Assembly: GCA_000474255.1 (NCBI GenBank)
Contig: BATO01000005.1
Location: 62,001-126,000, forward strand
Origin: Aquipseudomonas alcaligenes MRY13-0052
GTDB taxonomy: Bacteria; Pseudomonadota; Gammaproteobacteria; Pseudomonadales; Pseudomonadaceae
Direction: 5' to 3'
DNA: 64,000 bases
Numbering within the stretch: the first letter of the stretch is position 1; the number at the start of each line of letters is the position of its first letter. A program made the translations under genes and the position numbers. A model generated the notes under the pieces. It worked only from the letters and a program-made list of their open reading frames with translations, was not told where the DNA came from and made no database searches. Positions 14,270-22,891 of this stretch are shown here, in pieces.

Positions 14270-15234
14270 TGTCGAGACCCAACAAGGACGGAAACGTAGA
14301 AGAAGCACTCAAGGGCGTTGCGTCCCGCGGCCGCAAGGCAGTACAGACCGCGCAGTTGGCCCAAGATGCACCTCTCGACGGGGCGCTCCTCACGCAGAAC
14401 CAGAATCTGGCAGCCCAACACAGCCTGGAAGTCCTGACAGCCTTTGGCGACGGACAGCCCTATGACCGTCTCCGCTACCTGGAACGGGCCCGTTTTCACA
14501 TGGCCCGCAGCGCTGAGGAAGCACTGGCCGTGGGGCGGTGTTTGATCGTAATTAAGGAGAGCGAACCCCATGGGGAATGGCTCGGAATCCTTGAGCAACT
14601 AGGAATCGAGCAAAGCCTTGCGCGACGTATGGCCCAGGCCGCGTTGAAGTTCTCAGGGGTCGACGCCCCCACGCAACTGATCGAAGCCGCGAAGTCCAAG
14701 TCGAAGCTGTTCGAGCTGATGGTCCTGGATGACGACGAACTCCAGGCCCTCAGCGATGGGGGCACCGTCGCAGGCCTCCAACTCGACGACATTGATCGGA
14801 TGCCTGTCAGCCAGCTCCGCGCTGCTCTGCGCGACGCCCGTGAGGACAAGAAGGCTCACGGCCAGATGCTGGCCGAAAAGAACGCCCGAATTGACTCCCT
14901 CACCACGAAGCTGGAGAAAGCGAACCGACAGGTTCAGGCGATGAGCCCTGACCAGCGCGCCCAATCGTTGCGCCAGGAGGTTGCTTCCATCGCTTTCGAG
15001 TCGGAGGCGGGCATCACAGGGCGCCTGCGTGAAGGCTTCAACAAGCTGCTGGAGCACACGGAAGAGCACGGCGGTGACCATCGCACCTTTATGGCCAGTG
15101 CGCTCCACCAGCTAGAGGCGATGATCGCCGCCCTGCGTGAGGAGTTCCACCTGCCCACGCAGGCCCTGGAGGGCCGCCCGGAATGGATGGACTCCGACCC
15201 CGACACGCTCCCGCTCAACTCGGCGGGAGCCTGA
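14269..15234 (+). CDS. DUF3102-type early protein
   Basis: 321 residues. The DUF3102-like segment covers about 70-135: ARFHMARSAEEALAVGRCLI, HGEWLGILEQLGIEQSLARR, MAQAALKFSG. A middle part (residues 150-230) becomes coiled coil (AEKNARIDSLTTKLEKANRQ). Proteins of this family occur before the transposase in D3112/B3-type phages and resemble ParB-associated or DNA-binding adaptors, but the role is not established. It is followed four bases later by transposase A. Confidence 0.7.
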   Translation: MSRPNKDGNVEEALKGVASRGRKAVQTAQLAQDAPLDGALLTQNQNLAAQHSLEVLTAFGDGQPYDRLRYLERARFHMARSAEEALAVGRCLIVIKESEPHGEWLGILEQLGIEQSLARRMAQAALKFSGVDAPTQLIEAAKSKSKLFELMVLDDDELQALSDGGTVAGLQLDDIDRMPVSQLRAALRDAREDKKAHGQMLAEKNARIDSLTTKLEKANRQVQAMSPDQRAQSLRQEVASIAFESEAGITGRLREGFNKLLEHTEEHGGDHRTFMASALHQLEAMIAALREEFHLPTQALEGRPEWMDSDPDTLPLNSAGA

Positions 15235-15238
15235 CCCC

Positions 15239-17014
15239 ATGAGCGCCGTGATCACTCAACGTCTCGTTGCACTGGACCACGCCCTGCAGTCTGCAGGGCG
15301 TGGTCAGCGGGTGCAGCTGTGCGAGGCGGCGGCGCGCGAGCTGGGTCTGAGCCTGGCCACCGTCTACCGCAAACTGGAGGAAGTCTCCGTGGCCACCACC
15401 ACCCGTAAACGGCGCTCCGATGCCGGCTCCAGCTCGCTGACCCGTGAGGAGGCGCTGACCATCAGCGCCGCCCTCATGGAGTCCGCGCGCCGCAACGAGA
15501 AGCGGCTCTATTCCCTGGGCGATGCCGTGGAGGCGCTGCGCGCCAGCGGCATGGTCCGCGCCGAGCACGTCGACCCGCGTAGCGGCGAGATCCGCCCGCT
15601 GTCGCTCAGCAGCATCGGCCGCGCCCTGCATGCCTACCGGTTGCACCCCGACCAGCTGCTGGCGCCAGCACCGGTCACTGAGCTGGCCAGCCTGCACCCG
15701 AACCACGTCTGGCAGATCGACGCCTCGCTGTGCGTCCTCTACTACCTGAAGCCCGGCCCCGATCCCCGCGCCAATGGCCTGCGGGTGATGGAGTCCGCCG
15801 AATTCTACAAGAACAAGCCGAAGAACCTGGCCCGCGTCGCCGCCGACAGGGTTTGGTCCTATGAGATCACCGACCACACCAGCTCCTGGATCTACGTCGA
15901 CTACGTGATGGGCGCCGAAAGCGGCGAAAACCTCTGCGACGTGCTGATCCGCGCCATGCAGGAGCGCGGTGGCGCCGACATGCTCCACGGCGTGCCCCGC
16001 ATCCTGATGATGGACCCCGGCTCGGCGAACACCTCCGCCATGGCCCGCAACCTGTGCCGCTCGCTGCGGATCGAGGTCATCGTCCACGCACCAGGTGCGG
16101 CCCGCGTCACCGGCCAGGTGGAGAATGCCCGGAACATCATCGAACGGAAGTTCGAGTCGGGCCTGCGGTTCCAGCCGGTTGCCGATCTCGCTGAGTTGAA
16201 CGAGATGGCGCGCAAGTGGAGGGCGCACTTCAACGCGACGGCCGTGCACTCCCGGCACGGCAAGACCCGCACCGGGCTATGGATGAGCATCCTGCAGGAG
16301 CAGCTCATCAAGGCGCCCAGCGTCGAGGTATGCCGCGAGCTGGCGGTAGCGGAGCCGGAAACCCGCCAGGTCAGCCCGAAGCTGCGTGTGAGCTTCCAGG
16401 GCAAGGAGTACGACGTCTCGTCGGTACCGGGCGTGATGGTCAAGGACAAGGTCCTGGTGACCCGCAACCCCTGGCGCAGCGATGCCGCCCAGGTGGTGGC
16501 CATCGGCACCGATGGGCACGAGACCTTCTATGTGGTCCCGGTCGTGGAGCGCAACGAGCTGGGCTTCGACGTCAACGCGCCGGTGATCGGCGAGGCGTTC
16601 CGCCGCCAGGCCGACACGCCTGCACAGCTGGCCCGCAAGGAAGCCGCCAGGCTGGCCATGGGCGCCGAGACGGACGCGGAGGTCGACGAGGCTCGCAAGA
16701 AAAAGGCGACCCCCTTCGGTGGCCAGCTCCAACCGTTCAAGCACATCGACGACACGGACCTGCCGGCGTTCATGCCGCGCAAGGGCACCCAGCACGTCCT
16801 GGTGGCCCCCACCGTCGAGATCCCACCGCTCAACCACATCGAGGCCGCCAAGCAGCTGCGGGCGCGCCTGGGTGATGCCTGGACCGCTGACTCCATGTCC
16901 TGGCTCAAGAAGACCTATCCCAACGGCGTGCCGGAGGAGCAGCTCGACGCCATCACCCAACAGTTGCGCACGCCAGCCCGGCCGGGCCTGCGCGTTGTAG
17001 GAGGTAACTCGTAA
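15239..17014 (+). CDS. Mu A-type DDE transposase (A subunit)
   Basis: 591 residues. It catalyses strand transfer for integration and replicative transposition. An N-terminal HTH region (LCEAAARELGLSLATVYRKL) is followed by the integrase core with HVWQIDAS (Asp161), LMMDPGSAN (Asp259) and GQVENARNIIERK (Glu295): a D,D-35-E triad. A beta-barrel Mu transposase C-terminal domain follows (about 370-470), then a basic tail that would contact the B ATPase. Start at ATG 15239 with GGGAG upstream. Stop TAA overlaps the B-subunit ATG. Complete and apparently functional. Confidence 0.93.
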   Translation: MSAVITQRLVALDHALQSAGRGQRVQLCEAAARELGLSLATVYRKLEEVSVATTTRKRRSDAGSSSLTREEALTISAALMESARRNEKRLYSLGDAVEALRASGMVRAEHVDPRSGEIRPLSLSSIGRALHAYRLHPDQLLAPAPVTELASLHPNHVWQIDASLCVLYYLKPGPDPRANGLRVMESAEFYKNKPKNLARVAADRVWSYEITDHTSSWIYVDYVMGAESGENLCDVLIRAMQERGGADMLHGVPRILMMDPGSANTSAMARNLCRSLRIEVIVHAPGAARVTGQVENARNIIERKFESGLRFQPVADLAELNEMARKWRAHFNATAVHSRHGKTRTGLWMSILQEQLIKAPSVEVCRELAVAEPETRQVSPKLRVSFQGKEYDVSSVPGVMVKDKVLVTRNPWRSDAAQVVAIGTDGHETFYVVPVVERNELGFDVNAPVIGEAFRRQADTPAQLARKEAARLAMGAETDAEVDEARKKKATPFGGQLQPFKHIDDTDLPAFMPRKGTQHVLVAPTVEIPPLNHIEAAKQLRARLGDAWTADSMSWLKKTYPNGVPEEQLDAITQQLRTPARPGLRVVGGNS

Positions 17015-18192
17015 TGCTGAAGCTCAAGGAGGTGCTGGCCAGCATCAAGAAGACCCAGGCAGACCTCGCCGAGGCCCTGGAACTCAGCCCGGCAACGATC
17101 GCCCAGCTGATCAACCACGAGCAGTGGCCGAAGTCGCTGAACCAGCAGCAGCTGGCTTGGCGCATAGCCGAATTTCTGATGGTCAACGGCGCGATGTTCG
17201 ATGACGCGCGCCAGGCCTTCGAAGTAGTGGGGTCCCCGCGCGCCAACGCGGAGACCCCTGCATCCCCGACCGAAAACGATCAAGAAAACGACCAGGAGTG
17301 CCCCAACATGCTAATGGCGAAACAACCCCTACTACCAGCGACCCGTATGGCGTTCGGCCTGTTCCGGGACCCCTTCGACGATCTGCAGAGCGCTGAAGAC
17401 ATGTTCATCAGCCCGGACATCCGCTACGTCCGCGAGAGCATGTATCAGGTAGCCCGGCACGATGGCTTCCTCGCCGTAATCGGGGAGTCCGGTGCGGGCA
17501 AGTCCACGCTGCGCCGCGACCTGTGCCAGCGCCTGGAGTCCGAGGGCGCGCCGGTAATCGTCATCGAACCTTACGTGCTGGCCATGGAGGACAACGACAT
17601 CAAGGGCAAGACCCTGAAGTCGACCCACATCGCTGAATCGATCATGGCAGCGGTAGCCCCTCTGGATAAACCGAAGTCGTCGCCCGAGGCTCGGTTTGCC
17701 CAGCTGCACAAGGCACTCAAGACCAGCCATGCGGCGGGTTACCGGCATGTCCTCGTTATCGAGGAGGCGCACAGCTTGCCGGTCCCCACCATCAAGCAGC
17801 TCAAACGTCTGCGCGAGCTGGAGAACGGCTTCACCAAGCTGGTAAGCATCATCCTCATCGGCCAGCCCGAGCTGTTGGTGAAGCTGAGCCCGCGCAATGG
17901 CGAGGTGCGGGAGGTGGTACAGCGTATCGAGATCGCCCAGCTCGAACCTGTAGCGGTCGGCTCCGTACAACAGCACCTGGAGTTCCGTTTCAAGCGCGTC
18001 AACAAGCACCTGCAGGAGGTCATAAGCCCGTGCGGCGTGCAGGCCGTCATCGACCGTCTGAGCACCAGCGGTAAGGACAAGTCGAGCCAGCTGTATCCGC
18101 TGGCGATCGGCAACCTAGTAGCCGCCGCTATGAACCTCGCTACGAAGATCGGCGAGTCGGTGGTCACCGCCGACGTCGTGAAGGGGGTGTGA
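17014..18192 (+). CDS. MuB-type transposition ATPase (B subunit)
   Basis: 392 residues. An N-terminal HTH (ASIKKTQADLAEALELSPAT) is followed by an AAA+ domain: Walker A GESGAGKST (157-165) and Walker B HVLVIEEAH (245-253). The C-terminal helices resemble MuB. It binds target DNA, stimulates transposase A and gives target immunity. It is translationally coupled to A by a TAATG overlap. A linker at 75-100 (PASPTENDQENDQE) is flexible. Confidence 0.9.
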   Translation: MLKLKEVLASIKKTQADLAEALELSPATIAQLINHEQWPKSLNQQQLAWRIAEFLMVNGAMFDDARQAFEVVGSPRANAETPASPTENDQENDQECPNMLMAKQPLLPATRMAFGLFRDPFDDLQSAEDMFISPDIRYVRESMYQVARHDGFLAVIGESGAGKSTLRRDLCQRLESEGAPVIVIEPYVLAMEDNDIKGKTLKSTHIAESIMAAVAPLDKPKSSPEARFAQLHKALKTSHAAGYRHVLVIEEAHSLPVPTIKQLKRLRELENGFTKLVSIILIGQPELLVKLSPRNGEVREVVQRIEIAQLEPVAVGSVQQHLEFRFKRVNKHLQEVISPCGVQAVIDRLSTSGKDKSSQLYPLAIGNLVAAAMNLATKIGESVVTADVVKGV

Positions 18193-18193
18193 C

Positions 18194-18541
18194 ATGTTGC
18201 ATCTCGTAATCCCCCAGCCGAAGCCTGCAGCCGCCTCGGAGCCTGTAGCAGCTACCCCTCCCACCTGCAGCGTTCTGACCCCCGAACTGGCGCTGACCCT
18301 GCAGGTCTTCAACAGCATGAGGCGCGAGCTGCGTGCGGCCGGCATCCAGGTAGGGACGGAGGTGGTACTGGACCTCACCCTATTCATCACCGCTGAAAGC
18401 TCGGACCGTTTCGCGGAGCTGTACCAGAAGGAGTGGCACAGCCCCAGGAAGGTCCCCAAGGACGGCTATTTCATCAACAGCGTGAAGCTGCGTGGTGTGA
18501 AAGTCGCGTGGTTGACCCCGGCCAGGGAGGTCAAGCCATGA
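18194..18541 (+). CDS. Unknown early protein, 115 residues
   Basis: An N-terminal Pro/Ala-rich stretch is followed by a small alpha/beta region (LTPELALTLQVFNSMRRELR, VGTEVVLDLTLFITAES, DGYFINSVKLRGVKVAWLTP). No family recognised. The start is one base after the B-subunit stop and the stop overlaps the following ATG, so it belongs to the transposition operon. Confidence 0.6.
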   Translation: MLHLVIPQPKPAAASEPVAATPPTCSVLTPELALTLQVFNSMRRELRAAGIQVGTEVVLDLTLFITAESSDRFAELYQKEWHSPRKVPKDGYFINSVKLRGVKVAWLTPAREVKP

Positions 18542-18891
18542 GCAACGCGACGAAGCCTTACGCATTCCACCTCAACGCCCAGCAACTAGCTCATCGCCTC
18601 GGAACCGTGGCTCGGCACCTCGAACGCGAGGCACCGGACGTACCGCTGTTCGTCCTGGTAGAGGGGAAGCGGATTCCACTGCTCAGCTCCGACTTCCAGA
18701 TCGATGACGACGGCACGTTCCTGTTCGCGGCACTTCCTGAACAGAAGCCAGAGCAGCTGACTCGACTGGTGCACCTACTGCGCCGGACCCAGCCATACGT
18801 CGGCCGTGCCGCGAGCGTTGGCGCGCAACAGTTGAGCACCGAGATCTCGGAAGTACTTGCTCAGGCAGCAGAGGAACAAAGCCATGGCTGA
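18538..18891 (+). CDS. Unknown early protein, 117 residues
   Basis: Contains FHLNAQQLAHRLGTVARHLE, a short strand region (PLFVLVEGKRIPLLSSDFQI) and a C-terminal helix pair. Nothing identifies a function. ATG overlaps the previous TGA and the last eight bases overlap the DUF3164 gene, consistent with a coupled operon. Confidence 0.6.
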   Translation: MSNATKPYAFHLNAQQLAHRLGTVARHLEREAPDVPLFVLVEGKRIPLLSSDFQIDDDGTFLFAALPEQKPEQLTRLVHLLRRTQPYVGRAASVGAQQLSTEISEVLAQAAEEQSHG

Positions 18892-19516
18892 CGTCCAAAA
18901 CACCCCCGTCCTGATTCCTCTTGGTTTCGTCATGAACGCCTCAGGGCACCTGGTGCCCGAGCACCAGGTGCGAGAGCACGACAAGCTCCGCGATGGCATC
19001 GCGCGTGAGCTGGCTGAGGAGGCTGTGCACCTGAGCGCCGCGTTGGCCAAGTTCAAGAGCAAGGCCCTGGGCGACATCGACGATCTGATCGCTATCTGCG
19101 CCGAGAAATACGGCGTCACGCTGGGCGGCAAGAAAGGCAACGCCTCGATCACAACCTACGACGGTGCGTTCAAGGTCGAGCGCTGTGTCGCCGACCGAAT
19201 TGCTTTCACCGAGGAGATCCTCGCCGCCAAGGAGCTGATCGACAAGTGCATCCGCAAATGGAGCGTGGGTGCCAACCAGCACCTCCGCGTCCTGGTCGAT
19301 CGTGCCTTCAGCGCTGGTCGCAACGGCCAGATCAAGACCAACGACGTGCTCGGCCTGCTACGCATGGAGATCGACGACGTCGACTGGAAGACCGCCATGG
19401 AGGCGTTGAAGGACGCAATCCAGGTCAACGGCCAGGCGGTCTACGTCCGCGTGTATCGGCGTGAGGGCGACTCCGACCGCTACGTCCCCGTAAACCTCAA
19501 CATCGCGGTGGTGTGA
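18884..19516 (+). CDS. DUF3164 protein
   Basis: 210 residues of the DUF3164 family, found in the early regions of Mu-like phages between transposase B and gemA. Recognisable parts are FVMNASGHLVPEHQVREHDK near the start, the core NASITTYDGAFKVERCVADR (about 87-106), then a C-terminal half with LRVLVDRAFSAGRNGQIKTN and a pair of strands (VNGQAVYVRVYRR). The function is unknown; a role in phage replication is inferred from position only. Confidence 0.8.
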   Translation: MADVQNTPVLIPLGFVMNASGHLVPEHQVREHDKLRDGIARELAEEAVHLSAALAKFKSKALGDIDDLIAICAEKYGVTLGGKKGNASITTYDGAFKVERCVADRIAFTEEILAAKELIDKCIRKWSVGANQHLRVLVDRAFSAGRNGQIKTNDVLGLLRMEIDDVDWKTAMEALKDAIQVNGQAVYVRVYRREGDSDRYVPVNLNIAVV

Positions 19517-19517
19517 C

Positions 19518-20207
19518 ATGAACCAGGATCGCATCCTCGACAAGATTAAGAAGTGCCTGGAAATGGCTAAGGGCAAGGGTTCGAACCCCAACGAGGCCGA
19601 GATCGCACTCCGTCAGGCTCACAAGCTGATGGAGTCCTACAACCTGGAGATGGGCGACGTCCTGGCCAGCATGGCCGGCGAAGCCAAAGTGCCTGCTGGA
19701 TCTGACGGTGAGCCGCCAGCCTGGCGGACTCGCCTGGCTGGCGTCTGTGGTGACGCATTCGGTACGCACATGATCATCACGATGAACTGGATAGAGCCGG
19801 CCTGGTTCAAGTTCGTAGGCTGTGGAGCGGCGCCGGAACTCTCCGGCTACGCGTACCAGGTGCTGGAGCGCCAGCTCCAGAAAGCCCGTAGAGACTTCCT
19901 GGCCACGCAGAAGCGTTGCAAGCGGTCGACCAAGGTCGCGCGGGGGGACGCCTTTGCCCATGGCTGGATTGATGCCGTGTACCTCAAGGTGCAGGACTTC
20001 GCGGGGATCGAAGACAGCATCGCGGAAGCTATCCAGGCCTACATGGCTAAGCACTATCCGAACCTGGGCACGGCCAAGATGAAACGCCGCAAGCTCAAGG
20101 GGCGCGATGAAGGGGCCAGCGTCGCTGGCTATCAAGCTGGTAAGAGTGCCCAGCTTCACCAGGGTATTGGCCACCAACCAGTCGCCCGACTGACTCAGGG
20201 AGGCTGA
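19518..20207 (+). CDS. DUF2786 protein
   Basis: 229 residues. The DUF2786 motif is at the N-terminus: ILDKIKKCLEMAKGKGSNPN, then EAEIALRQAHKLMESYNLEM. A middle region (GYAYQVLERQLQKARRDFLA, KVARGDAFAHGWIDAVYLKV) follows the pattern of phage members. Function unknown. It starts directly after the DUF3164 stop. Confidence 0.8.
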   Translation: MNQDRILDKIKKCLEMAKGKGSNPNEAEIALRQAHKLMESYNLEMGDVLASMAGEAKVPAGSDGEPPAWRTRLAGVCGDAFGTHMIITMNWIEPAWFKFVGCGAAPELSGYAYQVLERQLQKARRDFLATQKRCKRSTKVARGDAFAHGWIDAVYLKVQDFAGIEDSIAEAIQAYMAKHYPNLGTAKMKRRKLKGRDEGASVAGYQAGKSAQLHQGIGHQPVARLTQGG

Positions 20208-20208
20208 C

Positions 20209-20433
20209 ATGGGGAACCTCGAATGCACCACCAGGTACTACATGGGCACCTACCAGACCAACACCGTGCGTGGCCAGCGCGCGAGCTGCAGCCACTCGGA
20301 GAAAGAGGCCGCGCGTCACCTGGGCGTCAAGCTGTTCGGCGAGCAGCTCGATCACGTCGAGCGCATCGACTCCAAGCCTGGGGATGCGAATGGCACCAGC
20401 CGCTGGCTTATCGTCAGCCGGGAGGTGGAGTGA
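20209..20433 (+). CDS. Small unknown early protein, 74 residues
   Basis: A small alpha/beta chain: CTTRYYMGTYQTNTVRGQRA, a helix with SEKEAARHLGVKLFGEQL and a terminal strand SRWLIVSREVE. No family assigned. GGGAGG lies just upstream of the preceding stop and the TGA overlaps the next ATG. Confidence 0.6.
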   Translation: MGNLECTTRYYMGTYQTNTVRGQRASCSHSEKEAARHLGVKLFGEQLDHVERIDSKPGDANGTSRWLIVSREVE

Positions 20434-20873
20434 TGGGACATCCAACCTTCCATCAGGCGCCGTCCAAGGACCTGACCAAGGCGCAGGAGCGACAAGCCCA
20501 GCTGGACGCGCAGATCGAGGCATTCCTGGCCAAGGGCGGAGAGATAAAGGCCTACGACACCTTGCGTCGCCCGATCGAGCAAGGCGAGCTGGGCAAGTTC
20601 TCCACCAAACCGCGCCCGCTGGCACCGGCGGCGTCCCCGGTCGAAGTGCCGGAACCTCAGCATCTAGCCCCGCAACTGGTGGTCGAACCGCAACCGGCCG
20701 AGAACCCTCCGCTGGAGGCGGAGCCTGCAGTTGCCGAGGTGGTTATTGCGGCGATTCCCGCGCCGCGCGTGAAACCAGTCAATACCCATAGCGCGCTGAA
20801 ACAACTGCAGCGGGAAGCCGCCGCGATCAAGCGTCGCTTGGCAGCGCTTGGTAGCAGGGGTGAACGCGTATGA
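20433..20873 (+). CDS. Unknown early protein, 146 residues
   Basis: Basic N-terminus with a helix (LTKAQERQAQLDAQIEAFLA), a long Pro/Ala/Glu-rich disordered centre (about 55-115) and a C-terminal helix with basic residues (LKQLQREAAAIKRRLAALG). The layout suggests a small nucleic-acid-associated or adaptor protein, but no family is recognised. Overlaps gemA by four bases. Confidence 0.6.
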   Translation: MGHPTFHQAPSKDLTKAQERQAQLDAQIEAFLAKGGEIKAYDTLRRPIEQGELGKFSTKPRPLAPAASPVEVPEPQHLAPQLVVEPQPAENPPLEAEPAVAEVVIAAIPAPRVKPVNTHSALKQLQREAAAIKRRLAALGSRGERV

Positions 20874-21436
20874 CCATTTCCCGCGCAGTGCTCAGCAAGA
20901 TCCACATCGCTAGACAGCAACTGGATATGGACGACGACAGCTATAGAAAGCTGCTGGCCCGGGTGGCGGGGGTTCGATCCGCCAAGGACCTGAACGTCAG
21001 GACCGCCGAACGCGTCCTGCAGGAGCTTAAAACGCTGGGGTGGAAGCCTGCGCCCAGCAAGCGAGCCCAGGGCAAGCCACACAACCTGGAGAAGATGCCC
21101 GCCGAAGCGAAGGTAGTGGAGGCGCAACTGGCCGACATGAAGCTGCCGTGGAGCTACGCGGACAAGATCGCCACTCGGATGTTTCGCATCGGCAAATTCG
21201 CGTGGCTCAACAAGCCCGACCAGGTGCAATCCGTGCTCGCGGCGCTGCATGTGGAGCAGGAGAAGCGCCAACTGCTCGCGGAGGTGGAACACCTATGCCA
21301 GCGCCTTAGCATTGAGCATCCAGAACAGGTAGCGGGTTTGGAACAGCTACCGAAGGGGTGGAAGCGACAACGTCCAATCCTCAAGGCGCTGGTGGATGCA
21401 CTCAACGCTGTGATCTGCACGCGAGAGGCCGGGTAA
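20870..21436 (+). CDS. gemA: GemA regulatory protein (Mu gp16, DUF1018)
   Basis: 188 residues matching the Mu GemA/DUF1018 family. The N-terminal signature IHIARQQLDMDDDSYRKLLA and VRSAKDLNVRTAERVLQELK is clear. The second half carries MKLPWSYADKIATRMFRIGK and a terminal helix. In Mu, GemA (gp16) modulates host gene expression and DNA topology during lysogeny and induction. It is placed immediately before mor, as in Mu. Confidence 0.85.
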   Translation: MTISRAVLSKIHIARQQLDMDDDSYRKLLARVAGVRSAKDLNVRTAERVLQELKTLGWKPAPSKRAQGKPHNLEKMPAEAKVVEAQLADMKLPWSYADKIATRMFRIGKFAWLNKPDQVQSVLAALHVEQEKRQLLAEVEHLCQRLSIEHPEQVAGLEQLPKGWKRQRPILKALVDALNAVICTREAG

Positions 21437-21445
21437 GGGGGGACT

Positions 21446-21811
21446 ATGAAACAGGGATCGATCTTGGCGGAGACCCGCCACGAGCTGCTGGAAGACATCG
21501 CCGCCCACACGGCAACGGTGCTCATCGAGCATGGCGTAGAGGTGTCCCTGGCCGAACAGGCCGGGGGCGCGGTCGCCGACCACCTCGCCACCCAGTGGCG
21601 TGGCGCCACTCTCTATATCCCTGCCGACTATCGCCACCAGGTCACCAAGCGAGATCTGCAGATCCTGGCCGAGTTCAACGGCCGGAACCACCACATGCTC
21701 GCTAGGAAGTACGGCCTGACGGCAAGCTCCATATATAAGCTGCTGAAGCGTGTCCAGGAGCGGAAGTTCGATCGCGACCAGGGCAAACTCGACCTCGGCG
21801 ACGGCCTGTAA
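21446..21811 (+). CDS. mor: Mor/C-family transcription activator
   Basis: 121 residues. The Mor/C family is recognised from the dimerisation helix region (AEQAGGAVADHLATQWRGAT), the central strand LYIPADYRH and the C-terminal HTH (RDLQILAEFNGRNHHMLARK, then YGLTASSIYKLLKRVQERKF). In Mu, Mor turns on the middle promoter and its homologue C the late promoters. Only one such gene is visible here, so it may do both jobs, acting on the 22-bp elements at 431-452 and 9420-9441. It is the last gene before the phage end. Confidence 0.85.
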   Translation: MKQGSILAETRHELLEDIAAHTATVLIEHGVEVSLAEQAGGAVADHLATQWRGATLYIPADYRHQVTKRDLQILAEFNGRNHHMLARKYGLTASSIYKLLKRVQERKFDRDQGKLDLGDGL

Positions 21812-21859
21812 CATCGGGCCGTCGTTCTTTCACCTGCGGCAACACCTTTCCAATACCCG

Positions 21860-21914
21860 TCCCGCTAAATCCCCGCGCCTCCCCCTATATCCCACATTTA
21901 TCTCGCTTACCCCC
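21860..21914. repeat. Three phased direct repeats near the phage end, candidate transposase sites
   Basis: TCCCGCTAAATCCC (21860-21873), TCCCCCTATATCCC (21880-21893) and TCTCGCTTACCCCC (21901-21914) are spaced 20 and 21 bp, about two helical turns. The first two match at 12 of 14 positions; the first and third at 10 of 14. Clusters of transposase-binding sites lie inside each end of Mu-like phages, so this is a plausible end-binding array. It lies in the non-coding stretch after mor. Confidence 0.5.
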
Positions 21915-22015
21915 TGTGGTATTTCTCACACCCTCTCACCAGCGCAGCCCCGGAAGAACCCTCCCCTCCCTCCGCCGCGCAGCCGCCCCAGGCGCAGGGC
22001 AGTTCGGAACACCCA

Positions 22016-22044
22016 TGAAAAAGGCCGGCGATCGCCGGCCTTTT
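22016..22044 (-). terminator. Rho-independent terminator of the mscS-like gene
   Basis: Perfect stem GGCCGGCG/CGCCGGCC with an AT centre at 22023-22040, flanked on the transcribed strand by a run of five T. It lies 17 bp beyond the mscS stop and marks unambiguous host sequence on this side of the prophage. Confidence 0.85.
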
Positions 22045-22060
22045 CCGTTGCAGCAGGACC

Positions 22061-22891
22061 TCAGGTGGTCGTGGGCACCACCTGCACCATGCGCGGGGGC
22101 TGGGCGAGCTGTACGCCGGCCTCCTGCAGCTTGTCACGCACCGACTCGTTGAGCATGAAGATCACGCCCCAGTAGTCGGCGTTGGACGTCCACATGCGCA
22201 GCGACAGGTTGATCGAGGTATCCCCCAGTGCGGAGACCACCACCACCGGTGCCGGGTCCTTTTGCACGCGTGGATCCTCGGCCAGCTTGAGCAGCACCTC
22301 GCGGGCCTTGGCCAGGTCGCTGGCGTAGTCGACCTTGACGTCGTAGAGCACCTGCCGGGTGGGCTGGTTCGAGTAGTTGGTGATGATGCCGTTGGACAGC
22401 GCGCCGTTGGGCACGATGACCGTCTTGTTGTCCCCGGTGCGCAGCACGGTGTGGAAGATCTGGATGTGGTCCACCGAGCCCATCACGCCCTGGGCCTCGA
22501 TGAAATCACCGGCCTTGAACGGGCGGAACAGGAGGATCAGCACGCCGCCGGCGAAGTTCGCCAGGCTGCCCTGGAGCGCCAGGCCGATGGCCAGGCCGGC
22601 CGCACCGATGGCGGCGATGAAGGAAGTGGTTTCGATGCCGATCATCGAGGCCACGCTGACCAGCAGCAGCACCTTGAGGATCATGTTGGCGAGGCTGCCG
22701 ATGAAGCTGTGCAGGGTCCGGTCCACCCGGCGCAGCGCAAGCAGGTTGCTGACGCGATCGGTCACGCGGTTGATCAGCCACCAGCCGATCAGCAGGGTGA
22801 ACAGCGCCAGGGTGAGCTTGCCGCTGTATTCGAGGATGATCGGCAGCCACCCCTCCGATCGGCGGATCAATTCGTCGACGGTTATATCCAC
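22061..22891 (-). CDS. MscS-family small-conductance mechanosensitive channel
   Basis: 276 residues from the GTG at 22891, chosen because AGGAG is seven bases upstream; GTG 22897 is an alternative but too close to that site. Three N-terminal membrane helices, the third the pore helix rich in Gly/Ala (SFIAAIGAAGLAIGLALQGS), are followed by the cytoplasmic beta and alpha/beta cage domains (NYSNQPTRQVLYDVKVDY). It releases solutes on hypo-osmotic shock. The prophage lies just downstream of its terminator. Confidence 0.88.
   Translation of the reverse strand: MDITVDELIRRSEGWLPIILEYSGKLTLALFTLLIGWWLINRVTDRVSNLLALRRVDRTLHSFIGSLANMILKVLLLVSVASMIGIETTSFIAAIGAAGLAIGLALQGSLANFAGGVLILLFRPFKAGDFIEAQGVMGSVDHIQIFHTVLRTGDNKTVIVPNGALSNGIITNYSNQPTRQVLYDVKVDYASDLAKAREVLLKLAEDPRVQKDPAPVVVVSALGDTSINLSLRMWTSNADYWGVIFMLNESVRDKLQEAGVQLAQPPRMVQVVPTTT

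Larger units (their letters stand above)
1..21930. mobile_element. Mu-like transposable prophage, left part cut by the window edge
   Basis: Genes for a DDE transposase, a MuB-like ATPase, GemA and a Mor/C activator, together with Mu-type head genes (gp25 to gp29, F, G, I homologues), identify a transposable phage. Early genes run rightward from about 12.1 kb and lysis and head genes run leftward from about 9.4 kb. Tail genes must lie beyond position 1. The right end is inferred: it must fall between the mor stop at 21811 and the host terminator at 22016, and a CA dinucleotide at 21929-21930 just outside three phased repeats is my best guess. The exact end and the target duplication cannot be fixed without the other junction. 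Confidence 0.9.
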
